The notes: generated by a model from the sequence alone, not told the origin. Numbered from the stretch's first letter, positions 28,620 through 38,155 are shown. The stretch: 64,000 nucleotides of DNA from Tabrizicola aquatica (GCF_002900975.1 NZ_PJON01000001.1:930001-994000); one strand, 5' to 3'. Made by a program: numbers and translations.

Positions 28620-28675
28620 GGCTTTCTCTTCTCAAAATATCCCACGGGAGGTCCGGAGGGTGTGAAACCCTCCGG
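28620..28675 (-). repeat. Hairpin plus tail in the iscR-desulfurase gap; diverged family A-like element
   Basis: On the minus strand CCGGAGGGT (28675-28667) and ACCCTCCGG (28661-28653) make a perfect 9-bp stem with a 5-nt loop. The stem is followed by ACCTCCCGTGGGATATTTTG and AGAAGAGAAAG. That tail resembles the conserved tail of the elements at 13751 and 49688 (CCTCC, then GGGG/GGG, ATATTT, a purine-rich run). It could reduce read-through or shape mRNA stability between iscR and the operon. Confidence 0.5.
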
Positions 28676-28698
28676 GGCCGGCCAGAGGCGCTGCGCTT

Positions 28699-29172
28699 TC
28701 ATTCCTCGTCCACCACGCGGAACAGGCTTGGCACCGCCGGGCAGGGCGTCAGGTCGTTCTTCACGACGTCCGAAAGACGCACCTGATGCAGAAAGACATA
28801 GACATTGGCCGACAGGCTTTCCCACAGCCGGTTGGTCAACGACTGCGCCCGCGTGCCCGACAGCCCGCCGCTGGCCCCTGCCCCGGTGTGCATCGCATCC
28901 ACCGTCTCTTCCACCGCCTGCATCACGTCGGAGATGCGGATCTGGTCGGGGCTTTTCGCCAGCTTGTAGCCGCCCCCCGGACCACGCACCGCCTCGACCA
29001 GGCCGGCGCGGCGCAGCTTGACGAAGAGCTGCTCCAGATAGGGCAGGCTGATGTCCTGCCGCTTCGAGATCGCGGCCAGCGATACCAGGTCGTCGCCGCC
29101 CGACCTTGCCTCGGCCAGCGCCAGATCGGCCAGCGCCACCATCGCATAGCGACCCTTAGTAGATAGCTTCAT
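28699..29172 (-). CDS. iscR: Rrf2 family regulator IscR
   Basis: A 157-residue Rrf2 regulator. The winged HTH (MKLSTKGRYAMVALADLAL, RQDISLPYLEQLFVKLRRAGLVEAVRGPGGGYKL) is that of IscR. The three clustered cysteines that hold the [2Fe-2S] cluster in E. coli IscR are absent; one Cys remains, in LTPCPAVPSLF near the C-terminus. Rhodobacter sphaeroides IscR is known to have a single Cys and still bind Fe-S. The ATG at 29172 gives the canonical N-terminus. It heads the suf operon and has a palindrome overlapping its own -10, which suggests autorepression. Confidence 0.92.
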   Translation of the reverse strand: MKLSTKGRYAMVALADLALAEARSGGDDLVSLAAISKRQDISLPYLEQLFVKLRRAGLVEAVRGPGGGYKLAKSPDQIRISDVMQAVEETVDAMHTGAGASGGLSGTRAQSLTNRLWESLSANVYVFLHQVRLSDVVKNDLTPCPAVPSLFRVVDEE

Positions 29173-29274
29173 CCGCCGCTCCCTGGCAAAGATGCAGACG
29201 CCAAGCCGATTGACGGCGCGCCCGGCGAGCATTACCTGAAACCGGACCCCTCGAACAGGCGGCCCGGCCGTCTT

Positions 29275-29310
29275 TAGAATGGTTCTATTTTATCCGAGCG
29301 AAAGCGTCAA
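29275..29310 (-). promoter_or_regulatory. iscR/suf promoter with IscR-type operator
   Basis: On the minus strand a -35 TTGACG (29310-29305), a 17-bp spacer and a -10 TAGAAC (29287-29282) lie ~110 bp upstream of iscR. The palindrome TAGAA-CCA-TTCTA (29287-29275) overlaps the -10. This fits repression by IscR or another iron-responsive Rrf2 protein. The palindrome is seen directly; the binding protein is inferred. Confidence 0.65.
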
Positions 29311-29342
29311 GAAACCGCACGCTCCCGCATGAGAAGAGGCCC

Positions 29343-30002
29343 ATGCCCGAGGTTATCTTTGCCGGTCCGGACGGACGCCTGGAAGGCCGCTACCACCCGC
29401 AGAAGGAACGCGACGCGCCGATCGCGATCGTGCTGCATCCGCACCCTGCCTATGGCGGGACGATGAACAACAAGGTCGTCTACAACCTGCACTACGCCTT
29501 CTACAATCTGGGCTTCACTGTCCTGCGGTTCAACTTCCGCGGCGTGGGGCGCAGCCAGGGCGAGTATGACCAGGGGATTGGCGAGCTTTCCGATGCCGCC
29601 TCGGCGCTGGACTACCTGCAGGCGATGAACCAGAACGCCAAGCATTGCTGGGTGGCGGGGTTCAGCTTCGGGGCCTGGATCGGGATGCAGCTGCTGATGC
29701 GGCGGCCGGAAATCACCGGCTTCGTCTCGGTCGCGCCGCCGGCGAACCTGTATGACTTCTCGTTCCTCGCCCCCTGCCCTTCCTCCGGGCTGATCATCAA
29801 CGGCACCGCCGACAAGGTCGCCCCGCCGAAGGACACCAAGACCCTGGTTGGCAAGCTGCACGAGCAGAAGGGCATCACCATCACCCATGCCGAGGTCGAA
29901 GGGGCCGATCACTTCTTCAAGGACGAAGAGGCGCATATGAAGCCGATGATCCAGACGGTTTCCGACTATGTCCGCCGGAGGATGACGGAGGCCAGCCGCT
30001 GA
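29343..30002 (+). CDS. Alpha/beta hydrolase
   Basis: A 219-residue alpha/beta hydrolase. The nucleophile elbow is GFSFGAW near residue 110, the oxyanion region is LHPHPAYGGTMNNKVVYNL, the acid lies in NGTADKVAPP and the catalytic His in GADHFF near 196. The HPHPxxGG and RFNFRGVGRSQG marks are those of the dienelactone-hydrolase-like group common in Proteobacteria, whose substrate is unknown. A GAGG lies just upstream of the ATG. The stop shares a base with the next start (TGATG), so three genes (29343-30860) form an operon divergent from iscR. Confidence 0.88.
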   Translation: MPEVIFAGPDGRLEGRYHPQKERDAPIAIVLHPHPAYGGTMNNKVVYNLHYAFYNLGFTVLRFNFRGVGRSQGEYDQGIGELSDAASALDYLQAMNQNAKHCWVAGFSFGAWIGMQLLMRRPEITGFVSVAPPANLYDFSFLAPCPSSGLIINGTADKVAPPKDTKTLVGKLHEQKGITITHAEVEGADHFFKDEEAHMKPMIQTVSDYVRRRMTEASR

Positions 30003-30271
30003 TGAGCACTTTGCAGGACATGGCGGACAAACTGGCCGACGATGTGCTGGCGGCCGAGTCCGAACTGGGCGACGACCGGTTCTTCGAGAAGGTGGCAAAG
30101 GTGCTGATGGCCGCCTCGCCCACCTTTCAAGAGGCCTACATGACCTCGATCCGCGTCCGGCTGGCCGAACGCCGGGGGCGCGACTTCCTGAACCAGGCCC
30201 TTGCCGCCAAGCGCGGCGAGGTCGAAGCGGAACCGGTGGCCCCGATCGACTTTGGCGGCATGGGTCATTGA
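30002..30271 (+). CDS. Small conserved hypothetical protein
   Basis: An 89-residue soluble, mostly helical protein without a signal peptide or membrane segment. It is acidic at the N-terminus (DKLADDVLAAESELGDDRFFEKVAKVL) and ends with a Pro-rich tail and GGMGH. I do not recognise a functional family. It is translationally coupled to the hydrolase gene upstream (one shared base) and is followed 4 bp later by the HD-hydrolase gene, so it likely works with them. Confidence 0.75.
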   Translation: MSTLQDMADKLADDVLAAESELGDDRFFEKVAKVLMAASPTFQEAYMTSIRVRLAERRGRDFLNQALAAKRGEVEAEPVAPIDFGGMGH

Positions 30272-30275
30272 CAGC

Positions 30276-30860
30276 GTGACCGACCGGCTGGAAGCCCAGT
30301 TCGCCTTTCTGAACGAGGCCGACCGCCTGAAACACGTGATGCGCGCGACGACCACGGTCGACGGCGCCCGCGCCGAGAATTCGGGCGAACACTCCTGGCA
30401 CCTGGCGCTTTACGCGCTGGTGCTGGCCGATCAGGCCGGGCCGGGCGTGGACATCAACCGGGTGATCCGCATGTTGCTGATCCACGATCTTGTCGAGATC
30501 GACGTGGGCGACGTGCCGATCCACTCGCAGAACGGACAGGCCCATGCGAGTGCGGAAACCCAAGCCGCCGAGGCCCGCGCCGCCGACCGCATCTTCGGCT
30601 TGCTGCCCGCCGACCTGCGCGACAATCTCCGCGCCCTGTGGGAAGAGTTCGAAGGCGCCGAAACCCCCGACGCCCGCTTCGCCAAGTCGCTGGACCGGGT
30701 GCAGCCGGTCATGGCCAACCTGATGTCGGGTGGCGGCACCTGGGCCAGCTATAACGTGACCTTCGACCAGCTTGAGGCCCGCGTCGGCGTCAAGATCGCC
30801 AAGGGCGCACCGGCGCTATGGGACTGGGTCCGCGACAAGGTCCGCCCCTGGTTCGGATAA
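30276..30860 (+). CDS. HD domain hydrolase (YfbR/HDDC2-like)
   Basis: A 194-residue HD-domain protein of the YfbR/HDDC2 5'-deoxynucleotidase group. Metal-binding residues appear in ENSGEHSWHLALYAL, MLLIHDLVEIDVGDVP and later RVQPVMANL. Such enzymes remove phosphate from deoxynucleoside monophosphates. The start GTG at 30276 is chosen because it follows the previous stop by 4 bp and gives the normal N-terminus (TDRLEAQFAFLNEADRLKHV). The frame is open upstream through the previous gene, which is not its own coding sequence. Confidence 0.86.
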   Translation: MTDRLEAQFAFLNEADRLKHVMRATTTVDGARAENSGEHSWHLALYALVLADQAGPGVDINRVIRMLLIHDLVEIDVGDVPIHSQNGQAHASAETQAAEARAADRIFGLLPADLRDNLRALWEEFEGAETPDARFAKSLDRVQPVMANLMSGGGTWASYNVTFDQLEARVGVKIAKGAPALWDWVRDKVRPWFG

Positions 30861-30861
30861 C

Positions 30862-30945
30862 CTCCTCGTGCGACTTCGTCTTCTCGTCGGAACCGCTCCG
30901 CAGCGAGGCCCGCAGCGAGGAGTGACGAAGTCATCGACGAGCGGG
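30862..30945 (+). repeat. Palindromic intergenic repeat, family B, copy 2
   Basis: This element starts at the stop of the HD-hydrolase gene. The arms GACTTCGTC (30872-30880) and GACGAAGTC (30924-30932) pair perfectly, with outer CTCGT/ACGAG pairing. The first 28 nt match the minus strand of 6651-6624 at 26 of 28 positions. The interior differs. There is no coding sequence in it. Confidence 0.65.
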
Positions 30946-30966
30946 TCCGGCTGGGCTGCGGCATTT

Positions 30967-30986
30967 CGGTATACAATCGCATACCG
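30967..30986 (+). promoter_or_regulatory. Palindrome upstream of icd
   Basis: CGGTAT (30967-30972) and ATACCG (30981-30986) form a perfect inverted repeat with an 8-bp centre, 63 bp before the icd start. The spacing fits a dimeric regulator operator, GntR-like in look. A second imperfect hairpin AGCCC/GGGCT follows. No protein is assigned. Confidence 0.4.
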
Positions 30987-31048
30987 TCCTTCCCAAGCCC
31001 CCGGTTTTGGGCTATCACGCCGCCACCCGAATCCCCGAGGAGGCGCGC

Positions 31049-32263
31049 ATGTCGAAGATCAAGGTAGCCAACCCCGTCGTTGAACTCGACGGCGACGAGA
31101 TGACCCGGATCATCTGGGACTTCATCAAGAAGAAGCTGATCCTGCCCTATCTCGACATCGACCTGCAGTACTACGACCTCGGGATCGAAGAGCGCGACCG
31201 CACCAACGACCAGATCACCGTGGATGCGGCCCATGCGATCCAGAAGCACGGCGTCGGCGTCAAATGCGCGACGATCACCCCGGATGAGCAGCGGGTCGAG
31301 GAATTCGGCCTGAAACAGATGTGGAAATCGCCCAACGGCACGATCCGCAACATCCTGGGCGGCGTGATCTTCCGCGAGCCGATCATCTGCAAGAACGTCC
31401 CCCGCCTGGTGCCACACTGGACCCAGCCCGTCATCGTCGGCCGCCACGCCTTTGGCGATCAGTACCGCGCGACCGACTTCCGCTTCCCCGGCAAGGGCAA
31501 GCTGACGATGAAGTTCGTCGGCGACGACGGCACGGTGATCGAGCGGGACGTCTACACCGCCCCCTCCGCTGGCGTCTACATGGGCATGTACAACCTTGAC
31601 GACAGCATCACCGACTTTGCCCGCGCCTCGCTGAACTATGGCCTGATGCGCAAGGTCCCGGTCTATCTGTCCACGAAGAACACGATCCTCAAGGCCTATG
31701 ACGGCCGCTTCAAGGACATCTTCCAGCAGGTCTTCGACGCCGAATTCGCCGAAGGTTTCAAGGCCGCCGGCATCACCTATGAACACCGGCTGATCGACGA
31801 CATGGTCGCCTCGGCGCTGAAATGGTCGGGCGGCTATGTCTGGGCCTGCAAGAACTATGACGGCGACGTGCAGTCCGACATCGTGGCGCAGGGCTTCGGC
31901 TCGCTGGGCCTGATGACCTCGGTCCTGATGACGCCCGATGGCAAGGTGGTCGAGGCCGAGGCCGCCCACGGCACCGTCACCCGCCACTACCGCGAGCATC
32001 AGAAGGGCAAGCAGACCTCGACCAACTCCATCGCGTCGATCTACGCCTGGACCGGGGGCCTGAAGCACCGCGCGACGCTGGACGGGAACGAGGCGCTGAT
32101 GCACTTTGCCACCACGCTGGAGAAGGTGACCGTCGACACGGTCGAGGATGGCTGGATGACCAAGGACCTGGCGCTTTTGGTCGGGCCGGATCAGAAATGG
32201 CTGACCACGATGGGTTACCTGGAAAAGGTCGACGAATACCTGAACAAGGCGCTGGTGGGCTGA
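31049..32263 (+). CDS. icd: NADP-dependent isocitrate dehydrogenase
   Basis: A 404-residue isocitrate dehydrogenase of the dimeric, eukaryote-like NADP type. It makes 2-oxoglutarate and NADPH in the TCA cycle. Marks: [17 protein letters not shown] at the N-terminus, the substrate loop [24 protein letters not shown], the metal site [30 protein letters not shown] and [18 protein letters not shown] for NADP. The ATG at 31049 has a GAGGAGG Shine-Dalgarno 6 nt upstream; the frame is open 14 codons earlier. Confidence 0.96.
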   Translation: MSKIKVANPVVELDGDEMTRIIWDFIKKKLILPYLDIDLQYYDLGIEERDRTNDQITVDAAHAIQKHGVGVKCATITPDEQRVEEFGLKQMWKSPNGTIRNILGGVIFREPIICKNVPRLVPHWTQPVIVGRHAFGDQYRATDFRFPGKGKLTMKFVGDDGTVIERDVYTAPSAGVYMGMYNLDDSITDFARASLNYGLMRKVPVYLSTKNTILKAYDGRFKDIFQQVFDAEFAEGFKAAGITYEHRLIDDMVASALKWSGGYVWACKNYDGDVQSDIVAQGFGSLGLMTSVLMTPDGKVVEAEAAHGTVTRHYREHQKGKQTSTNSIASIYAWTGGLKHRATLDGNEALMHFATTLEKVTVDTVEDGWMTKDLALLVGPDQKWLTTMGYLEKVDEYLNKALVG

Positions 32264-32271
32264 CGGCCCAA

Positions 32272-32334
32272 GGGTGGGCGGATCGCCCACCCTACGCCCC
32301 TGCATCAGGGCCCGCCGTCATGCGGTCGGGCCCT
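32272..32334. terminator. Two hairpins between icd and the Gly-rich gene
   Basis: GGGTGGGCG/CGCCCACCC (32272-32280, 32284-32292) is a perfect 9-bp stem with a GAT loop. AGGGCCCG/CGGGCCCT (32307-32314, 32327-32334) is an 8-bp stem. They lie between convergent stops (32263 and 32341) and probably end both transcripts. No long T-tract follows. Confidence 0.5.
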
Positions 32335-32340
32335 TGCCAT

Positions 32341-33024
32341 TCAACGGAATGCGTCCCTGTCGGCACTGGTCCAGACTTCGCCGCTGCCGATGCGCAGGCC
32401 GGCTCCGCTCAGGCGGTAGCAGGCGCTGCCCTCGGACTGCAGCCGCAGCGCGACGATCCGGCCTTCCGGCGTGACGGTCGCCGCATGGACCCAGCCGATG
32501 CGCTCGCCGTCTTTGGCGCGGACGACAAAGCCGTTATAGGCCGTCTCGTTGCCGTCGCGGGCGCACGCAAGGCCACCCCCGCCCGCCCGACGCGAGACCA
32601 CGGCGCCTGCGCGTGGCGTGTCGTCGTCGGAGCCAGTCGCGCCACCCCCCGTACCGCCACCCGAGCCGCCACCCCCAGCGCCGCCACCGCCCGAACCTCC
32701 GCCAGTTCCACCACCAGACCCGCCACCCGATCCTCCGCCATTTCCACCGCCAGACCCACCCGAACCACCGCCCGAGCCGCCGATGCCAACATCGACGCCG
32801 ATCCCGCCACTACCCGTGCTGACATCAACCCCGACGCCGATGCCACCGCCGCCCAGACTGACATCGACCCCGACACCAAGCCCACTGCCGCCAAGGTTCA
32901 GGGCCACTGCCGGAGCAGGCCCAACCAGCAGCGCCAGGACCAGGAGCCGACCGGCCACCTGCCCCCGCATCGAAGGCTGCCCAAGTCCTGCCGCACCCCG
33001 CGGTTCGCTGTAGGTGTAAAACAT
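32341..33024 (-). CDS. Secreted glycine-rich protein of unknown function
   Basis: A 227-residue protein. After a basic-hydrophobic segment (MRGQVAGRLLVLALLVGPAPAVA, residues 19-41), there is a G-V-D-V repeat region (LGVGVDVSLGGGGIGVGVDV), then ~60 residues of almost pure Gly/Ser/Thr/Asn. A C-terminal globular part of ~80 residues follows (GFVVRAKDGERIGWVHAATVTPEGRIVALRL) with two Cys that could form a disulfide. The last part has a PRC-barrel-like look, but I do not claim it. The start at 33024 has a GGAGG 7 nt upstream; the ATG at 32970 gives a shorter signal peptide but lacks one. It is probably exported. Confidence 0.75.
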   Translation of the reverse strand: MFYTYSEPRGAAGLGQPSMRGQVAGRLLVLALLVGPAPAVALNLGGSGLGVGVDVSLGGGGIGVGVDVSTGSGGIGVDVGIGGSGGGSGGSGGGNGGGSGGGSGGGTGGGSGGGGAGGGGSGGGTGGGATGSDDDTPRAGAVVSRRAGGGGLACARDGNETAYNGFVVRAKDGERIGWVHAATVTPEGRIVALRLQSEGSACYRLSGAGLRIGSGEVWTSADRDAFR

Positions 33025-33356
33025 GCCATTCCCTCCGTCGCAGACTCGGTTTGGCGTGCAGGCCCCGTCTGCCTGAAGCGAAGATCGCGAAGGTCACGGC
33101 GATGTCGTCGCTCCGGGACTGCAACCTTGGGCTGCGCTTTGCAACCCATGGTGGAGTTACGAGGCGATGCAGGCCAGAGTTTCACCGCAGCACGAAGTTT
33201 TTTTCGCAATGGACCGACCGGCGTCCAGCACGGGGTCCAAACCGCGCTCGCCGCCATGGCGTTCCAGGCCAGGGCAGGCCCGGAAACGTCATACCTGTTG
33301 ACTTATATTAAGTCAGCATATATGACCCATTGAACCAGCCATCCCCGGGGGCACCG
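33025..33356. other. Intergenic region, 332 bp, no gene seen
   Basis: I see no convincing gene here; the open frames crossing it are Arg/Pro-rich and lack ribosome sites. Its right end (33298-33326) holds the promoter and palindrome of the YitT-type gene. The middle (about 33180-33230) is less GC-rich than the flanks (AGTTTTTTTCGCAATGGACC), which could be part of a regulatory region for the Gly-rich gene or a short RNA. Confidence 0.5.
33298..33326 (+). promoter_or_regulatory. Promoter with 15-bp palindrome upstream of first YitT-type gene
   Basis: A -35 TTGACT (33298-33303), a 17-bp spacer and a -10-like TATGAC (33321-33326) lie 30 bp before the ATG at 33357. The perfect palindrome GACTTA-TAT-TAAGTC (33300-33314) overlaps the -35 and spacer, where a repressor would block polymerase. 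The AT-rich sequence stands out in this GC-rich region. Confidence 0.6.
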
Positions 33357-33983
33357 ATGTCCGACAGCAGCGCGTTACTTGCAGTTCCGTCGGCCCGGCA
33401 TACGGCCCTTGATGATGCCCAGGGCATCGCGTTCAGCGTCACCATGGCCGGGCTGGGCATCCACATCCTGACCCATATGGGCTTTGTCACCGGGCAGACC
33501 ACCGGCCTTGCCGTGCTGATCGCGCATCTGACCGGCCTGCCCTTCCCGGCGGTCTACTTTGCCGTGTCGCTGCCGTTCCTGGCCATCGCCTGGCGCCGGA
33601 TGGGCGCGCGATTTGCGCTGAAAACCCTGCTCATCACCGCCGCCCTGTCGGCCCTCGTCGCGGTGCTGCCCAACTGGATCGAACTTGGCCGGATCGAACC
33701 CGCCCTTGCCGCCGTCATTTTCGGCCTCCTGTTCGGCATCGCCGCCCTGGCCGCGATCCGGCATGGCGGCAGTTTCGGCGGGCTTTCGGTCCTGTGGATC
33801 GAGTTGCAGGACCGTACCGGCTTCAAGGCGGGCCATGCGCAGCTGATCTCGGATGCGCTGATCTTCGCGGCGGCCGCGCTGATCCTGCCCTGGGACAAGC
33901 TGGCCTACAGTGCGCTTGGCGCGGCCGTCTTTGCCCTGTTCCTGGCCGCCAATCACCGGCGCGACCGCTATGTTGCTGCCTGA
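33357..33983 (+). CDS. YitT family membrane protein, paralogue 1
   Basis: A 208-residue inner-membrane protein with about five to six hydrophobic helices. The N-terminal signature ALDDAQGIAFSVTMAGLGIH and the loop MGFVTGQTTGLAVLIAHLTG match YitT-type membrane proteins. The C-terminus is NHRRDRYVAA. The ATG at 33357 is preferred over a TTG at 33330. It is followed 84 bp later by a paralogue with the same plan (same GFVTGQT/GLVTGQT loop and NHRRDRYVA end). The transported substrate is unknown. Confidence 0.8.
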   Translation: MSDSSALLAVPSARHTALDDAQGIAFSVTMAGLGIHILTHMGFVTGQTTGLAVLIAHLTGLPFPAVYFAVSLPFLAIAWRRMGARFALKTLLITAALSALVAVLPNWIELGRIEPALAAVIFGLLFGIAALAAIRHGGSFGGLSVLWIELQDRTGFKAGHAQLISDALIFAAAALILPWDKLAYSALGAAVFALFLAANHRRDRYVAA

Positions 33984-34002
33984 CATGCTGCCAGCAGAGG
34001 AC

Positions 34003-34023
34003 CGAATTTTCGCAGAAAATTCG
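34003..34023 (+). promoter_or_regulatory. Perfect 9-bp-arm palindrome between the YitT paralogues
   Basis: CGAATTTTC (34003-34011) and GAAAATTCG (34015-34023) are perfectly complementary around a GCA centre. It lies 20 bp after the stop of the first paralogue and 44 bp before the ATG of the second. It could be an operator for the second gene or a hairpin in a shared transcript. It is AT-rich relative to its surroundings. Confidence 0.55.
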
Positions 34024-34067
34024 TCGGCACTTCCGGCCCGCGCGGCTTTGCGCTAACCCGCTGCACC

Positions 34068-34670
34068 ATGACCGACACCGCACGCCATACGCTGATCGAG
34101 GATGCCCAGGGCATCGCCTATGGCGCCACCATGGCGGCCTTTGGCATCGTGATCCTCACGCATCTGGGCCTGGTCACCGGCCAGACGGCGGGGCTGGCCG
34201 TCCTGATCTCCTATGCGACGGGCTGGGGGTTCGGGCCGGTGTTCTTTGCGATCAACCTGCCCTTCTATGTGCTGGGCTATCTGCGGATGGGCTGGCGTTT
34301 TACGGTCAAGACCTTCCTTGCGGTGGGGCTTCTGTCCGCGCTCAGCCAATGGCTGCCGGGGCAGGTCAGCTTTGCGACGCTGAACCCCTGGGTGGGGGTG
34401 GTGCTCTTCGGGTTTCTCTCGGGCTCGGCGCTTCTGGCGTTGTTCCGGCACGGGGCCAGCCTGGGCGGGATTGGCATCGTTGCCCTGATGCTGCAGGACC
34501 GGCTGGGTTGGCGGGCGGGCTGGGTGCAGCTTGGCTTTGACGCCGTCCTTTTCGCCGCAGCCTTCCTGGTGATCGAGCCGCGCCTGGTGCTGATCAGCTT
34601 CCTGGGTGCGCTGGTGGTGAACCTGGTGATCGCCATCAACCACCGCCGCGACCGCTATGTGGCGACCTGA
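34068..34670 (+). CDS. YitT family membrane protein, paralogue 2
   Basis: A 200-residue inner-membrane protein with the same architecture as the gene at 33357: LIEDAQGIAYGATMAAFGIV, then LGLVTGQTAGLAVLISYATG, a central GASLGGIGIVALMLQDRLGW and the NHRRDRYVAT end. Helices are distributed identically, so the two arose by tandem duplication. Both copies look intact. They may form a heteromeric complex or two specificities of the same transporter. Confidence 0.82.
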   Translation: MTDTARHTLIEDAQGIAYGATMAAFGIVILTHLGLVTGQTAGLAVLISYATGWGFGPVFFAINLPFYVLGYLRMGWRFTVKTFLAVGLLSALSQWLPGQVSFATLNPWVGVVLFGFLSGSALLALFRHGASLGGIGIVALMLQDRLGWRAGWVQLGFDAVLFAAAFLVIEPRLVLISFLGALVVNLVIAINHRRDRYVAT

Positions 34671-34815
34671 ACCCTTGCCAGATCGTTAACGCCCGCGCCC
34701 AAGTCATTGATTTTCCGATCGCCGCCCAGGCTGTCCACCGTGGACACCGCGCCCCCTCTGGCCAGAGGCCGGAAAACCCTGTAAGGCCGCGCCAACCCAA
34801 TAGGACCCGGACCCC

Positions 34816-36633
<1,818 letters not shown>

Positions 36634-36639
36634 CGGGAT

Positions 36640-36662
36640 CAGGGGCTTCGGCCCCTGTTTTC
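36640..36662 (+). terminator. Rho-independent terminator after typA
   Basis: CAGGGGC (36640-36646) and GCCCCTG (36651-36657) pair around a TTCG tetraloop, and TTTT follows at once. The convergent histidine-phosphatase gene stops at 36661, so it may serve that gene too in part. Confidence 0.88.
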
Positions 36663-37200
36663 ATTCCGGGGCCAGGCGATCCACAACCTCCAGCCCGGCG
36701 CCGGTGCGGCGGGTGATCACGATCTCGCCCGAGCGGGGCACTATCCCGGTCAGGGCGGTGATGTTGACCTGGTGGGTCACGATCAGAACACGCTCCCCCT
36801 CGGGCAGCGCAGCGATGTAGGCCAGAACCTCGGCGGTCTGGCGGTCCGCTTCCGACCGATCCGAGAAGAACGAGTTCGCTGGCGGAAAGGGTGTCACCGG
36901 CCCAAGGCCCAGCAGGTCTGCCGTCTGGGTCGTGCGGCACCATTCCGAGGTCAGGATGCGGTCAAAGCCGATCCCTGCGGCGCTGAGGCGCGCGCCGATG
37001 GCCCGCGCCTCGGCCCGCCCCGCGTCAGAGAGATTGCGCTGGGTGGCGCAGTCGCCCAGTCGCATGGTCGGTGGATCACCCGTGCCCGGGGCGGTCGCGT
37101 GGCGCATCAGCAGCACCGCGCCCGGCGCGCCAGCCGCCACCATGGGGTCGGCCTGAACCGGGGCGGCAAGCAGGGCAAGACAAAGGGCAATCAGTCGCAT
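36661..37200 (-). CDS. Histidine phosphatase family protein, exported
   Basis: A 179-residue protein. An N-terminal signal peptide (MRLIALCLALLAAPVQA) is followed by the phosphatase motif LLMRHATAPG near residue 32 with the catalytic His, a second Arg region (RILTSEWCRTTQTADLLG) and the second catalytic His in LIVTHQVNITALTG near 144. The signal peptide places it in the periplasm. Likely substrates are small phosphomonoesters. Confidence 0.87.
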   Translation of the reverse strand: MRLIALCLALLAAPVQADPMVAAGAPGAVLLMRHATAPGTGDPPTMRLGDCATQRNLSDAGRAEARAIGARLSAAGIGFDRILTSEWCRTTQTADLLGLGPVTPFPPANSFFSDRSEADRQTAEVLAYIAALPEGERVLIVTHQVNITALTGIVPRSGEIVITRRTGAGLEVVDRLAPE

Positions 37201-37250
37201 GCCCGGGAAATGCGGTCAGCGGCACGCTTGGCAAGACGCTCGCGAAAAGT

Positions 37251-38045
37251 TCAGGCGGCAGCGGCCAGGCGGCAGGGCAGGAATTCCTCCAAGAGGACGG
37301 TCTGGCCGTCAAAGGTGCAGAAACTGGCGGCGGGAACCTCGATCCAGCCCTCCTCCTCGGCTTCCAAGGGTTCCGAGACAACCGCCATTCCGCCCCGGCT
37401 CTCTGACCAGCGATGGTAGAGCGACGGCGCGGCGTCATCTGTGGCATAGCGGACCGCATAGAGGTTTCGCCCATCGCTGAGCGCCGCCGTCATCCGCAGA
37501 TGCGGCCCCTGCCCCTTGGCCCGGGCCAGCCGGATGAACCGCGCCGCCGCCCGTTCCAGCGCGCCGCGCGGATCGTCGTCCAACCCCTCGGCCAGGGCCA
37601 CCAGGAACAAGGCCTCGCTGTCCGTGGCGCCCTTGCGGTGGGGATACAGGTGTTCCGGGATCATCATGTCGGCGTCGCGGCGGAAGGCGTCATAGCCGCC
37701 GACCTGGCCGTTGTGCATGAAACTCCACCGGCCATGGGTGAAGGGGTGGCAGTTGTTGCGGCTGGTCGCGGTGCCGGTGCTGGCACGGACATGGGCCAGG
37801 AACAGGTGCGACTGGACCTGTGCCGTCAGGCTTTTCAGGTTCGGGTCCGACCAGGCGGGCAGAACGTCACGGAAAAGGCCCGGCTCCGGCTTTGCGCCAT
37901 ACCAGGCGATGCCGAATCCATCGGCATTGATCGCGGTATGGCACTGCGTGGCGCAATGGCTTTGGTGGATCAGCGAGTGCTGCGGGCGACTGACGATCTC
38001 CTCCAGGAAGATCGGCGCGCCGGTATAAGCGGCCCAGCGGCACAT
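37251..38045 (-). CDS. Class II glutamine amidotransferase (YafJ/EgtC-like)
   Basis: A 264-residue N-terminal nucleophile amidotransferase. The nucleophile Cys2 follows the initiator (MCRWAAYTG). Marks: HTAINADGFGIAWYG, LAHVRASTGTATSRNNCHPF, SFMHNGQVGGY and TDSEALFLV. The family includes YafJ and the EgtC of ergothioneine synthesis. No ergothioneine genes are next to it, so the YafJ-type label is safer. A run of small genes (phosphatase, this gene, DUF1330) precedes alaS on the same strand. Confidence 0.88.
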   Translation of the reverse strand: MCRWAAYTGAPIFLEEIVSRPQHSLIHQSHCATQCHTAINADGFGIAWYGAKPEPGLFRDVLPAWSDPNLKSLTAQVQSHLFLAHVRASTGTATSRNNCHPFTHGRWSFMHNGQVGGYDAFRRDADMMIPEHLYPHRKGATDSEALFLVALAEGLDDDPRGALERAAARFIRLARAKGQGPHLRMTAALSDGRNLYAVRYATDDAAPSLYHRWSESRGGMAVVSEPLEAEEEGWIEVPAASFCTFDGQTVLLEEFLPCRLAAAA

Positions 38046-38155
38046 CAGCCTGCCCCCAGCATGGAAAGGATCATTCTGCCCGGCCCTTCTTTTCAGAAAA
38101 TCTAGCAGAAAACATCGGGGCCGGGGAAGATACTGCGTTGAAGTTTAGGAAAACC

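Noticed and set aside
32640-32830. Repetitive C-rich stretch as a possible satellite or CRISPR-like repeat
   Set aside because: It is the coding sequence for the Gly/Ser linker of the exported protein, with codon-level repeats in frame.
38079-38125. CCCGGCCC/GGGCCGGG inverted repeat as a terminator after the DUF1330 gene
   Set aside because: The arms are 31 bp apart and the loop is long, with no clear T-tract next to the second arm. It may be chance in this GC-rich DNA.
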